From Kocuria salsicia (GTDB taxonomy: Bacteria; Actinomycetota; Actinomycetes; Actinomycetales; Micrococcaceae): 64,000 nucleotides of DNA. Below are positions 51,688 to 60,299 of the stretch, in pieces. The first letter of the stretch is position 1, and each line of letters begins with the position of its first letter. The stretch is taken from contig NZ_VELE01000005.1 in NCBI RefSeq assembly GCF_007681555.1, forward strand, positions 62,001 through 126,000, given 5' to 3'. The notes beneath the pieces are model-generated. The model had not been told where the DNA came from, ran no database searches, and saw only the letters and a list, made by a program, of their open reading frames with translations. The translations under genes and the position numbers were made by a program.

Positions 51688-52851
51688 GTGACCGATCCAC
51701 TGCCCCTGGACGGCGTGCTCGTCGCCGACTTCTCCCGCGTGCTCGCCGGGCCGCTGTGCACCATGACCCTCGCGGACCTCGGCGCGCGGGTGGTCAAGGT
51801 GGAGCGGCCCGGCAGTGGGGACGACACCCGGCACTGGGGCCCGCCGTTCTCGGAGACCGGGCCCACGTACTACGAGTCCGTGAACCGCAACAAGGAGTCC
51901 GTCTGCCTGGACCTGCACACGGACGAGGGTCGCGGGCTCGCGCGTGAACTGGCTCTGCGCGCGGACGTGGTCGTGGAGAACTTCAAGCCCGGCGGCATGG
52001 CCAGGCTGGGGCTGGGCTACGAGGAGATCTCGGTGGAGAACCCCGGCGTGGTGTTCGTGTCCGTCTCTGGTTTCGGCACGGCGGGCGGTGCGCACCTGGC
52101 CGGCTACGACTTCCTGGTGCAGGCCGTGGGCGGGCTCATGAGCATCACCGGCCGCGCGGACGGCGAGCCCACCAAGGCGGGCGTCGCGCTCGTGGACGTG
52201 CTCACCGCCAAGGACGCCACGATCGGCACGCTCGCCGCGCTCGAACAACGACGTCGCACGGGCCGCGGCGCGCACATCGACGTCAGTCTGCTGTCCAGCC
52301 TGCAGGGCGCGCTGGTGAACCAGGGGCAGGCCTACCTGGGCGCGGGGAAGGTCCCGCAGCGGATGGGCAACGACCACCCGTCGATCGTCCCGTACCAGCT
52401 GCTGCAGTGCTCGGACGCGCCCCTGGCCGTGACGGTGGGCAACGACCACCAGTTCCGGAAGTTCACCGAGGTGCTCGGCATCCCCGAGGCGGCCGATGAC
52501 GAGCGCTACGTGAGCAACGGGGTCCGCGTGGACCACCGCGAGGAGCTCACGGCGCTGCTCGAGGAGGCCCTGGCCGCGAGGACCGCGTCCGAGTGGCAGG
52601 AGTCCCTGACCGAGGTGGGAGTGCCCGCGGGCAAGGTGGGCGGTATCGACGAGGGCGTGGCCCTGGCCGAGGAGCTCGGGCTGGAACCCACGGTGGACGT
52701 CCAGGACCGCACGGGCGCGACCGTGGGCCGCCAGTTCCGTCACCCTGCGCAGTGGACCCCGCCGTTGGCGTCCCCCACGCAGGCCCCGCCGCAGCTGGGG
52801 GAGGACACGGATACCGTGGTGCAGTGGCTGCGGGAACCCCGGGACAAGTAG
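51688..52851 (+). CDS. Class III CoA-transferase (CaiB/BaiF), probable glutarate CoA-transferase
   Basis: A 387-residue CoA-transferase. The family core is DFSRVLAGPLCTMTLADLGA, VVKVERPGSGDDTR and VNRNKESVCLDL, with the catalytic aspartate expected in ENFKPGGM-to-YDFLVQAVGGLMS. It lies 63 bp ahead of a glutaryl-CoA dehydrogenase gene in the same direction. In animals and bacteria the SUGCT-type CoA-transferase activates glutarate for that enzyme, so glutarate is my inferred substrate. GTG at 51688 has GAGGAGG 6 nt upstream. Confidence 0.83.
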   Translation: MTDPLPLDGVLVADFSRVLAGPLCTMTLADLGARVVKVERPGSGDDTRHWGPPFSETGPTYYESVNRNKESVCLDLHTDEGRGLARELALRADVVVENFKPGGMARLGLGYEEISVENPGVVFVSVSGFGTAGGAHLAGYDFLVQAVGGLMSITGRADGEPTKAGVALVDVLTAKDATIGTLAALEQRRRTGRGAHIDVSLLSSLQGALVNQGQAYLGAGKVPQRMGNDHPSIVPYQLLQCSDAPLAVTVGNDHQFRKFTEVLGIPEAADDERYVSNGVRVDHREELTALLEEALAARTASEWQESLTEVGVPAGKVGGIDEGVALAEELGLEPTVDVQDRTGATVGRQFRHPAQWTPPLASPTQAPPQLGEDTDTVVQWLREPRDK

Positions 52852-52902
52852 AAGTGGGAAATCAGGCTCCGCACCCGGCTACGCGCGGTGTGTCCGCAGT
52901 CA

Positions 52903-52908
52903 TACAGT
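52903..52908 (+). promoter_or_regulatory. -10 element, probable leaderless promoter
   Basis: TACAGT then GGACCC (6 nt) then the ATG at 52915. Confidence 0.6.
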
Positions 52909-52914
52909 GGACCC

Positions 52915-54090
52915 ATGAGTGAACTGAAACCCGTGGACGTCATGGACCTGGTGAGCTTCGACTCCCTGCTGTCCGAAGAAGAGATCGCGCTGCGCGCGAA
53001 GGTGCGCGAGTTCGTGGATGCCACCATCAAGCCGAACATCGCCGAGTGGTACGACAACGCCGTTTTCCCGCTCGAGATCGTGCCGGAGATGGCCAAGCTG
53101 GGCCTGCTGGGCATGCACCTGAAGGGCTACGGCTGTGCTGGACGCACCGCAGTGGAGTACGGTCTGGCCGGTGCGGAGCTGGAGGCCGGGGACTCCGGGC
53201 TACGCACGTTCGTGTCCGTGCAGGGCTCGCTGGCCATGAGCGCCATCTACAAGTGGGGTTCTGAGGAGCAGAAGCAGGAGTGGCTGCCGCAGATGGCCGC
53301 CGGTGAGGCCATCGGCTGCTTTGGCCTGACCGAGCCCACCGCAGGCTCTGACCCCTCCTCCATGAAGACCTTCGCCCGCAAGGATGGCGAGAACTGGCTC
53401 ATCAACGGCGCCAAGCGCTGGATCGGGCTGGCCAGCGTGGCCAAGGTGGCCGTGATCTGGGCGCAGACCGATGAGGGGATCCGCGGCTTCGTGGTCCCCA
53501 CCGACACCCCGGGCTTCAAGGCCACGCCCATCACGGCCAAGCTGTCCATGCGCGCGTCCATCCAGTGCGACATCGAGCTCACGGACGTCCGCCTCCCCGC
53601 CTCCGCGATGCTGCCGGAGGCCAAGGGTCTGCGCGGCCCGTTCTCGTGCCTCAACGAGGCCCGCTACGGCATCATCTGGGGTGCCATGGGTGCCGCGCGT
53701 GACTCCTTCGAGGCCGCTCTGGCCTACTCGCAGGAGCGCCTGCAGTTCGACCGCCCGCTCTCCGGCTACCAGCTCACGCAGCAGAAGCTCGTGAACATGG
53801 CCCTGGAGATCGACAAGGGTTTCCTGCTCGCCCTGCAGCTCGGCCGGCTCAAAGACGCCGGCACGCTGCAGAACCACCAGATCTCGGTGGGCAAGCTCAA
53901 CAACTGCCGCGAGGCCATCAAGATCGCCCGCGAGGCCCGCACCATCCTGGGCGGCAACGGTGTCACCCTGGACTACTCGCCCCTGCGCCACGCCAACAAC
54001 CTGGAGTCCGTGCGCACCTACGAGGGCACGGACGAGGTGCACTCCCTGATCCTGGGTCAGCAGCTCACGGGGGTGGGCGCGTTCCGCTGA
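52915..54090 (+). CDS. gcdH: Glutaryl-CoA dehydrogenase
   Basis: A 391-residue acyl-CoA dehydrogenase that oxidises and decarboxylates glutaryl-CoA to crotonyl-CoA. FAD-binding GCFGLTEPTAGSDPSSM is present. The end VRTYEGTDEVHSLILGQQLTG carries the catalytic Glu and is specific to GcdH rather than to other acyl-CoA dehydrogenases. With the preceding CoA-transferase it forms a short glutarate/lysine breakdown unit. Electron transfer flavoprotein genes are not in the window. The ATG at 52915 lies 6 nt after TACAGT. A strong terminator follows. Confidence 0.92.
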   Translation: MSELKPVDVMDLVSFDSLLSEEEIALRAKVREFVDATIKPNIAEWYDNAVFPLEIVPEMAKLGLLGMHLKGYGCAGRTAVEYGLAGAELEAGDSGLRTFVSVQGSLAMSAIYKWGSEEQKQEWLPQMAAGEAIGCFGLTEPTAGSDPSSMKTFARKDGENWLINGAKRWIGLASVAKVAVIWAQTDEGIRGFVVPTDTPGFKATPITAKLSMRASIQCDIELTDVRLPASAMLPEAKGLRGPFSCLNEARYGIIWGAMGAARDSFEAALAYSQERLQFDRPLSGYQLTQQKLVNMALEIDKGFLLALQLGRLKDAGTLQNHQISVGKLNNCREAIKIAREARTILGGNGVTLDYSPLRHANNLESVRTYEGTDEVHSLILGQQLTGVGAFR

Positions 54091-54104
54091 GTCCGTGCGT
54101 CCCG

Positions 54105-54141
54105 AACCGGGTGCCTCCCTCGGGAGGCACCCGGTTTTTTT
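54105..54141 (+). terminator. Rho-independent terminator of gcdH
   Basis: A perfect 14-bp stem (54105-54118 with 54123-54136), CTCG loop and seven T residues (54135-54141). The most canonical terminator in the window. Confidence 0.95.
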
Positions 54142-54257
54142 ATGCGCATGCATCGTCCTAGACGGGCGACGACGCCGGGCCGCCCGTTCCCGTGGCCTCA
54201 TCACGCGTCGCGGTCTTGGTGGGTCCGGACGGGGCCACGGGTCTCAGCCTTGCACGG

Positions 54258-55196
54258 TCAGCCCGGGGCGCAGCGGGCCAGCAGAGGGGCTCCCAGGACT
54301 GGTTCGCGGTCCAGGAGCGTCACGGACAGGCCCTGCTCCCGCAGCAACGCGGCCACGTGCAGGCCCACCGCGGACCCTGTGAGCCCGCCGCCCACGACCA
54401 CGGGAAGCGGCTCGGCCATGGCGCCTGCCACGGTGAGCACGAGCTCCGCCAGGTGCTCCGCGGCCACCGCCGCCAGCTCGGACGCCACGGCGTCCCCGGA
54501 GGCGGCCAGCTCGCACACGGGCTGCGCGAGCCCTGCCCAGTGGGGCCGGTCCGGATGGTTGTGGAACGCGCCGATCAGGTCGGCGGGCTCGGTCACTCCG
54601 GCGTGCTCTAGCACCACTCGGGTGAGCGCTTCTCCCGCATTCCCGGCAGCAGGCTGCTGGGACCGACGCAGCACCCGGCGCACGGCCTCCCGGCCGATCC
54701 AGTAGCCGCTGCCCTCGTCGCCGAGGAGATACCCCCAGCCGCCGGCGCGTACCTCGCGGCCGGAAGTGTCCACGCCCCAGGCCACCGAGCCGGTTCCTGC
54801 GATGAGCGCGATCCCGGACGTGTGAGCGCCGGCGGCGAGGATCAGGCGGGTGTCGTGCACGGCCGTCACACTCGCGGACGGGCCGAGGCAACCGGCGGAA
54901 CGGATGAGACCGGCCAGTCGAGCGGCGTCGTGCGCGGTGTCCACGCCGCCGGATCCCGCAACCACGGGCGTGCCGGGCGCCGCGTGCAACTGCGACAGGA
55001 CGGAGCGCAGGCATGCGTGCGCCTGCTCCGCGGGGACATTCTGCACGTTCGCGGACCCGGCGCGCGCCTCGCGCACGGGTGTCCCCCCGTGGAAGAGGAT
55101 GCCACGCGTGTGGGAGCCGCCGATGTCCAGGCCGACGAGGAACTCGCCCGCGCTGCGCGAGTCACCGGGGCCCGGTCCCGCGGGCTCTGCGCTCAC
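54258..55196 (-). CDS. BadF/BadG-type sugar kinase, N-acetylglucosamine-kinase-like
   Basis: A 312-residue actin-fold ATPase/kinase. The phosphate-1 loop is LDIGGSHTRGIL, phosphate-2 LIAGTGSVAWG, and the adenosine motif VVVGGGLTGSAVG; GWGYLLGDEGSGYWIG is shared with GlcNAc kinases (NAGK). It probably phosphorylates GlcNAc or a related amino sugar in the cytosol. GTG at 55196 starts 13 bp after the upstream monooxygenase gene, so both are probably one transcript. Confidence 0.85.
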   Translation of the reverse strand: MSAEPAGPGPGDSRSAGEFLVGLDIGGSHTRGILFHGGTPVREARAGSANVQNVPAEQAHACLRSVLSQLHAAPGTPVVAGSGGVDTAHDAARLAGLIRSAGCLGPSASVTAVHDTRLILAAGAHTSGIALIAGTGSVAWGVDTSGREVRAGGWGYLLGDEGSGYWIGREAVRRVLRRSQQPAAGNAGEALTRVVLEHAGVTEPADLIGAFHNHPDRPHWAGLAQPVCELAASGDAVASELAAVAAEHLAELVLTVAGAMAEPLPVVVGGGLTGSAVGLHVAALLREQGLSVTLLDREPVLGAPLLARCAPG

Positions 55197-55209
55197 TGCG
55201 GCGGCCGGG

Positions 55210-55533
55210 TCAGTTCGAGACCTGCACCTCGCCCATCTCCTCCCAGCCGTCCCCCTCGACCTGGCGGGAGATGATGCGCGGGGTCTTCACCAGGTACTGC
55301 GGGAACTGCTCGGTCATCTTCTGGAAGTGCTCCGAGTTCACGTGGGCCTCCGCGGCGTCCTCCTCGAAGGCCTCCACCAGCACGAACTCGTTGGGGTTCT
55401 CCAGGCTGCGGGACCACTCGAACCACTTGTTCCCGGGCTCCCGGCGGGTGGCCTCGGTGAACTCGGCCACGAGCTCCGGCCAACGCTCCACGTACTCGTC
55501 CTTGGCCTCGAACTTGACTACGATAAAGATCAT
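55210..55533 (-). CDS. Antibiotic biosynthesis monooxygenase-fold protein
   Basis: A 107-residue dimeric ferredoxin-like (ABM/YgiN) domain: IFIVVKFEAKDEYVERWPEL at the start, then GNKWFEWSRSLENPNEFVLVE, then HVNSEHFQKM. YgiN-type members oxidise quinols without cofactor; others are heme-degrading. The function here is unknown. The ATG has AGGAGC 7 nt upstream. Likely operon with the downstream sugar kinase gene. Confidence 0.85.
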   Translation of the reverse strand: MIFIVVKFEAKDEYVERWPELVAEFTEATRREPGNKWFEWSRSLENPNEFVLVEAFEEDAAEAHVNSEHFQKMTEQFPQYLVKTPRIISRQVEGDGWEEMGEVQVSN

Positions 55534-55645
55534 TCTCTGCTCCTGGTGCTGCGTGTCTCGAAGGGTGCGTTGTCGCAGTCCAGTATAGGAGCGCCCCCGG
55601 TGTCATGCGGCGTCACGGGTCGCTCAGCGCGTGCGGACCGTGGGC

Positions 55646-55651
55646 TAGCGT
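55646..55651 (+). promoter_or_regulatory. -10 element, probable leaderless promoter
   Basis: TAGCGT lies 6 nt before the ATG at 55658. Confidence 0.5.
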
Positions 55652-55657
55652 GCAGAC

Positions 55658-57028
55658 ATGAGCAGCCCAGCAACCCAGGATTCCGCGACCCCCGGGCAGC
55701 GCCGCACTGCGCGTCGCGCGGTGGTGGCGTCCTCGATCGGAAACGCGCTCGAGTGGTTCGACATCATCGTCTACTCGTCCTTGGCCGTGGTGATCTCCCA
55801 CCTGTTCTTCGAGTCCGAGGGCATGGGTCAGGTCACCGGCACACTGCTGACGTTCGGCACCTTCGCGGTGTCCTATCTGATCCGCCCGGTGGGTGCACTG
55901 GTCCTGGGTTCCTATGCGGACCGCCACGGGCGCCGCCCCGCGCTCACCATCACCATCGCGCTGATGATGCTGGGCACGCTCATCATGCTCGTGGCCCCCA
56001 CCTCCGCTCTCATTGGCCCCGCAGCGGCGCTGGTGATCCTGCTCGCGCGCCTGGTCCAGGGCTTCTCCGCGGGTGGCGAGTTCGGAACGGCCACCGCGTT
56101 CCTCATCGAGAACGCTCCGGACAAGCGTGCCTACTACGGCTCCTGGCAGGTGTCCACGCAGGGCATCGCCATCTTCATGGCCTCCGGTTTCGGCTTCGCC
56201 CTGAACACCCTGCTCAGCCACGACGCCCTCTACTCGTGGGGCTGGCGCGTTCCTTACCTCTTCGGGCTGCTCATCGGCCCCGTGGGCCTGTTCATCCGCC
56301 TGCGTATGGACGAGACGCCGGACTTCCAGGCGCTGCAGGGCGAACGCGAGCGGGCGGCGTCGTCCCCCGGCGCCCGGGGCGGGGACACGACCGAGAGAAC
56401 GAAGACGCCGCGCCCCGCCCTGTGGCGCGGCCCCCTCGCACAGACCATCGTGCACTCCGCGGGACGGTGGCTCACGGCCTCCGGTGTGGTGGGTCTGGCC
56501 TCCATGTCCGTGTACACGATCCTGTTCATGCCCACGTTCTCCATCCAGAATCTGGACCTGCCCTCGTGGGCCGCGTACCTGGGCGGCGTGGTGGCCGGGC
56601 TCGTGACCCTGGTGGGTTCACCACTCGTGGGACACCTGGCGGACCGCGTGGGTCCCGGCAAGGTCATGCTGGTCGCGGCCGTGGTGGGCATGCTGGCGGT
56701 CTACCCACTGTTCCTCTGGCTCGTGGGTGCCTCCACCGTGGCCGCCTTGACGGCCGTGCAGGCGGTGCTGGGCGCGATCATGGCACTGTACTTCGGACCC
56801 ATGCCCGCGCTGCTGAGCGAAATGTTCCCCACCGCCATCCGCACCACGGGCATGTCCATCGCGTACAACGTGGGGGTCACCGTGTTCGGCGGCTTCGCCC
56901 CGCTGGTGCTCGCGTGGTTGATCTCCGCGACAGGTTCCCTGACCTCTCCGAGCATCTACTACGCCGCGGTGGCGGCGCTGTCCCTGGTGAGCCTTCTGAT
57001 CGCCCGCCGCCGGTACGGGGTGCGCTGA
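55658..57028 (+). CDS. MHS-family MFS symporter (ProP/ShiA-like)
   Basis: A 456-residue metabolite:H+ symporter. The MHS signature IGNALEWFDIIVYSSLAVVI begins helix 1, followed by SYADRHGRRPALTITIALM, RLVQGFSAGGEFG and ENAPDKRAYYGSWQ. Substrates in the family include proline/betaine, citrate, shikimate and ketoglutarate. A long charged loop (residues 228-250) lies between the halves. Probably leaderless. Confidence 0.9.
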   Translation: MSSPATQDSATPGQRRTARRAVVASSIGNALEWFDIIVYSSLAVVISHLFFESEGMGQVTGTLLTFGTFAVSYLIRPVGALVLGSYADRHGRRPALTITIALMMLGTLIMLVAPTSALIGPAAALVILLARLVQGFSAGGEFGTATAFLIENAPDKRAYYGSWQVSTQGIAIFMASGFGFALNTLLSHDALYSWGWRVPYLFGLLIGPVGLFIRLRMDETPDFQALQGERERAASSPGARGGDTTERTKTPRPALWRGPLAQTIVHSAGRWLTASGVVGLASMSVYTILFMPTFSIQNLDLPSWAAYLGGVVAGLVTLVGSPLVGHLADRVGPGKVMLVAAVVGMLAVYPLFLWLVGASTVAALTAVQAVLGAIMALYFGPMPALLSEMFPTAIRTTGMSIAYNVGVTVFGGFAPLVLAWLISATGSLTSPSIYYAAVAALSLVSLLIARRRYGVR

Positions 57029-57045
57029 GCGAGCCGGGCATGCGA

Positions 57046-57074
57046 AAGGCCCCCGTCGTGACGACGAGGGCCTT
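57046..57074. terminator. Bidirectional hairpin
   Basis: AAGGCCCCCGTCGT at 57046-57059 and ACGACGAGGGCCTT at 57061-57074 are complementary with one mismatch. It lies between the convergent MHS and CsbD genes. Confidence 0.7.
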
Positions 57075-57101
57075 CCGATTGAAAGGTTGCGGGTGCGGAG
57101 C

Positions 57102-57293
57102 TCAGCCCAGCCCGTCCTTGAGGTTCTTGCCAGCGTCCTTGACGTTCTCCACGGACTGCTTGGCGCCACCGGACATCTTGTCCGCAGCGCCTTCAGCCTG
57201 CAGATCGCGGTTGTCCGTGGCGTCGCCGACCTTCTCCTTGGCGGCACCGGTTGCCTTCTCCGCAGCATTGCTGATCTTGTCACCGAGTCCCAT
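57102..57293 (-). CDS. CsbD-family stress protein
   Basis: A 63-residue hydrophilic Lys/Ala/Asp-rich protein. MGLGDKISNAAEKATGAAKE and the later DKMSGGAKQSVENVKDAGKN are the CsbD pattern. Usually a general-stress gene product of unknown action, partly disordered. ATG at 57293 has GGAAGGAAG 6 nt upstream. Confidence 0.88.
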   Translation of the reverse strand: MGLGDKISNAAEKATGAAKEKVGDATDNRDLQAEGAADKMSGGAKQSVENVKDAGKNLKDGLG

Positions 57294-57419
57294 AGACACT
57301 TCCTTCCGTGGAGCGAACAGGTGCTCACAATGTAGTCCCGCGCGGAATCGATGGGAAGGCATGGACGGGGGATTTCCTCCGGGGGCGAACTGCGCTCGTT
57401 CCGAGGCCCCGCCCTGCGG

Positions 57420-58379
57420 TCACTGGTAGGAGACGAACCAGGGCTTGGGGGTGACCCCGAACGTCTGCTGCGGGGTGTACATGGGTGTGTCCTCGTCGTA
57501 GAAGTTCTTCCACGCCATGCGGATGCCCTTCGGCAGCCCCTCCTGCAGAGCGTTCCACGTACCCGTCTTGAGGTCCGGGGTGCCGTGGCCGTCCGCGTGG
57601 AGCACGAACGCCAGCTCGGGGTGCTGGGTGTTGATCGCCTCGCGGTTCTCGATCATGGACATCGAGAACTGGTGCAGGAGCATCGTCTTCTGCGGCAGCC
57701 GGTTGTCCCGGGTGAGCGTGGCCAGCCAGTCCGAGGTCTTGTTGATCTCCGCGGCGTCCACGGAACCGATCTGCTGCAGAGGCAGCTGCCCCGGGGCCAG
57801 GCGCCACTCGGGGTCCAGGGCCAGACCCACGTTCGGGTGCTTGAGCAGCTCCTCGTACTGCGTGGCCTGCGTGAGGAAGTCCGCCTGCCCGGGCTGCAGG
57901 TCCAGCACTACGTAGACGTCGTTCCTCTCCGCGGCCTCCACATAGGGCTTGAGCTGGTCGACGGTGGACTCGGTGGAGTAGTTGCCGTCCGGGCCCGGTT
58001 CCGAGGACGCCGTGGTGGCGATGATCTCGAATGCGGGGATGACCTTCTCCTCGCTGTAGGGCTCGTAGCTCTTAGCCAGTTCCTTGACCCGCGTCACGGA
58101 CTCCTCGGGCCCCTGCTCGCCCAGCGCCCCCAGTCCAGGGGTGCCCGGGTGCCCGTACAGCGCAACGAAACGGCGGTCCGGGAACAGCTGCGTGCCCCCG
58201 CCGATCAGCTCCTCAGGCTGCGTGGGCGAGGGCGTCGCGCTGGGCTCCGCACTCCGGGACGACGACGCCGCGGCGCCACCGTCCGCGGCGTCGTCGCCAT
58301 CCGGTGCGCCGCCACCGCAGCCCGAGAGCAGCAGGAGCGCGCAGAGCGTGGACGCGAGGGGGACGGAACGGGATCGCAT
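57420..58379 (-). CDS. Secreted lipoprotein, unknown function
   Basis: A 319-residue protein with a lipoprotein signal: basic start, then LASTLCALLLLSGC, lipobox LSGC with cysteine near residue 21, so it is membrane-anchored outside. A Ser/Ala/Pro-rich linker to about 60 precedes a globular domain of 255 residues (RFVALYGHPGTPGLGALG, PAFEIIATTASSEPGPDGNY, VYVVLDLQPGQADF, VGLALDPEWRL), whose alternating pattern suggests a TIM-barrel, glycosidase-like fold. Family not identified. ATG at 58379. Confidence 0.78.
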   Translation of the reverse strand: MRSRSVPLASTLCALLLLSGCGGGAPDGDDAADGGAAASSSRSAEPSATPSPTQPEELIGGGTQLFPDRRFVALYGHPGTPGLGALGEQGPEESVTRVKELAKSYEPYSEEKVIPAFEIIATTASSEPGPDGNYSTESTVDQLKPYVEAAERNDVYVVLDLQPGQADFLTQATQYEELLKHPNVGLALDPEWRLAPGQLPLQQIGSVDAAEINKTSDWLATLTRDNRLPQKTMLLHQFSMSMIENREAINTQHPELAFVLHADGHGTPDLKTGTWNALQEGLPKGIRMAWKNFYDEDTPMYTPQQTFGVTPKPWFVSYQ

Positions 58380-58542
58380 GGGGGACACCTCGATCGTGGT
58401 GGTGGGGGATTCACGACTGGGAACCACGGTACGCGCTCGAGGTGCGCGGGTCGGGGAGGTGTCGTACCGGGCGGGACGGCGCCTGCCTGGCAGGATGAGC
58501 ACAACACTTCACGGCACCGTGTGGTCATGGCAGCGTCTGCAG

Positions 58543-58633
58543 GAGGGCGATGTCCCCGAGAGCGCAAGGTCTCCGTGAGTGCTACGCCCCCACGAGCGCA
58601 ACATCCCCCTGAGCGCGAGGTGCCCATGAGTAC
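58543..58633 (+). repeat. Four imperfect copies of a 23-mer ending in a start codon
   Basis: Units at 58543-58565, 58560-58582, 58594-58616 and 58611-58633 share the pattern GAGnGCnAnnTnnCCnnGAG. The last copy contains the GAGG ribosome-binding site and ATG start of the next gene; the second contains AAGG and GTG. Confidence 0.55.
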
Positions 58634-59762
58634 CGCATCCGGCCCCACTCCCCCCGAACCACCCGAGGGCCGTCCCCCTGAGTCGAACAACCATGAGTCG
58701 AGCGCCCCCGATTCGCAGGATCCCACCGGGGCCTGGCGTCCGGAGGAGTACACGCCCAAGCCGGGAGCGACCCACCCCGGGACGCGGGGACAGGGCCGCC
58801 CGGAGGGTTCGCAGGCCAGGTCCCCGTCCTGGAACACCGGTGCTCCGGCGCGGGAGGGGGTGTCCGTGGGGTTCGTGGTGACGCTCGCCGCGGCGGGCGG
58901 CCTCGTGCTCCTGCTGGTGATCGCGCTGCTCGCGTACCTGGCGGTCAGGACCTTCGACCTCGGGGGAGCGGGCGAGCCTGGGCCCACGGGCGGTGCGGAA
59001 CAGGCGTCGGAGTCGACGCAGGGAACAGCGGACGCAACGGGGCAGGAACCGCGCGGCGCGGCGGCGTCGAACCAGGAGGCTGCCACATCCGCCCCTGCGA
59101 CGGCGGAGGCCACGTCCGCGCCCGCTCCGGTGGCGGTCAAGGGCGCTCAGGAGGTCGGGGTGCCGAGCGGCAAGCCCCTGTTCCGCAAGACCGGGACGCT
59201 CGAGAAGAGCACGGTCACCGACGAGGAGAAGAACGCCATCCTCGTCCCCGCGCACGACGGGCCCATCCTCGTGGTCTGGAGCTCCACGGGCTCCGACGGA
59301 GGGCGGTTCTACGTGAACGGCCACGAGAAGCAGGGGGGCAAGCTCTCGGCTTCCCTGCCGATGGTGCGCCCGGGCACTTCCGGGTCGGCGCTGATCAACA
59401 CCGGGGGCTACACGACGAGCACGGGTGTCCTCTACGCCCAGGGCGGCAAGGGCGCGCAGTGGGAGGTCCGGGGCTACGCGCTCTCGGCCGTCCCGGAGGT
59501 CGAGCGGGGCAAGCCCCTGACCGGCAAGGGCACCCGCGTCTTCCGCGTGCCCGCAGGCGCCGAGACGCCGTACCGGTTGACCGTCGGCGACGAGGAGGAC
59601 GGCGACTATCCCGTGGTCGAGGTCTACCCCGCGGACGACCTCACCCTCTCCGAGCAGTACGAGTCGGGGCAGGCACCCGCAGACCTGGACGTCACTGTGG
59701 GCAGCGGGGAGAAGATCGTGGTCGTGGATTCGCAGCAGCAGTGGAGCTTCACCGCGCGCTGA
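58626..59762 (+). CDS. Membrane-anchored protein with extracytoplasmic domain, unknown function
   Basis: A 378-residue protein: a Pro/Glu/Ser-rich disordered cytoplasmic part (1-78), one transmembrane helix (about 80-103, VGFVVTLAAAGGLVLLLVIA), an Ala/Thr/Glu-rich stalk to about 175 and an extracytoplasmic domain of 200 residues of beta character (ILVPAHDGPILVVWSSTGSD and later ALINTGGYTTSTGVLYA). Not recognised. Divergent from the lipoprotein gene, which may hint at a shared surface role. ATG at 58626, just after GAGG. Confidence 0.75.
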   Translation: MSTASGPTPPEPPEGRPPESNNHESSAPDSQDPTGAWRPEEYTPKPGATHPGTRGQGRPEGSQARSPSWNTGAPAREGVSVGFVVTLAAAGGLVLLLVIALLAYLAVRTFDLGGAGEPGPTGGAEQASESTQGTADATGQEPRGAAASNQEAATSAPATAEATSAPAPVAVKGAQEVGVPSGKPLFRKTGTLEKSTVTDEEKNAILVPAHDGPILVVWSSTGSDGGRFYVNGHEKQGGKLSASLPMVRPGTSGSALINTGGYTTSTGVLYAQGGKGAQWEVRGYALSAVPEVERGKPLTGKGTRVFRVPAGAETPYRLTVGDEEDGDYPVVEVYPADDLTLSEQYESGQAPADLDVTVGSGEKIVVVDSQQQWSFTAR

Positions 59763-59902
59763 GCGGGCGGGCTGCGCTCCTGCGGGGTCCACGGTGCCCG
59801 GGCCCGGCGGGGCGGCGCTGCGTCGATGCCACGGTTTCGATGCCACGGTGGCGCACCGGGGGGGATGAACCGACGGGCGAGTAGCGGCCCGGCGGTGGGG
59901 AC

Positions 59903-60253
59903 TCAGTCCGAGAGGATCTTCTGCAGGACCGTGGCCTGGCTGATGTCCACGGCCTTGGACGCGGTGAGCAGGGTCAGGCGCTTGCCCTTGACCGCGTCCC
60001 GCAGCTTCTGCAGACCCTCCTTGCCGTCACCCGACTCCAGCTCCTTGCGGTAGCGCTTGGAGAACTCCTCGAACTTCTCCGGATCGTGCCCGTACCACTT
60101 GCGCAGCTCGGTGGACGGCGCGACCTCCTTGTTCCAGTCGTCCAGCTCCGCCTCCTCCTTGCTCACGCCCCGGGGCCACACGCGGTCCACCAGCACGCGG
60201 GTGCCGTCGTTCTGGGCGGGCTCGTCATAGATTCGCTTCACGACAACGTTCAT
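59903..60253 (-). CDS. DUF488 family protein
   Basis: A 116-residue protein: VVVKRIYDEPAQNDGTRVLVDRVWPRGVSKE, then DDWNKEVAPSTELRKWYGHDPEKFEEF and LTLLTASKAVDISQA. These are the DUF488/YeaO signatures, including the WPRG motif. The activity of the family is unknown. The stated ATG at 60253 lies just after CGGAAG, and TATACC 6 nt before it also fits a leaderless start. Confidence 0.85.
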   Translation of the reverse strand: MNVVVKRIYDEPAQNDGTRVLVDRVWPRGVSKEEAELDDWNKEVAPSTELRKWYGHDPEKFEEFSKRYRKELESGDGKEGLQKLRDAVKGKRLTLLTASKAVDISQATVLQKILSD

Positions 60254-60299
60254 GCTTCCGGTATACACCCGCCGCGCTCCTCGGAGATGCGTCTGCTCC

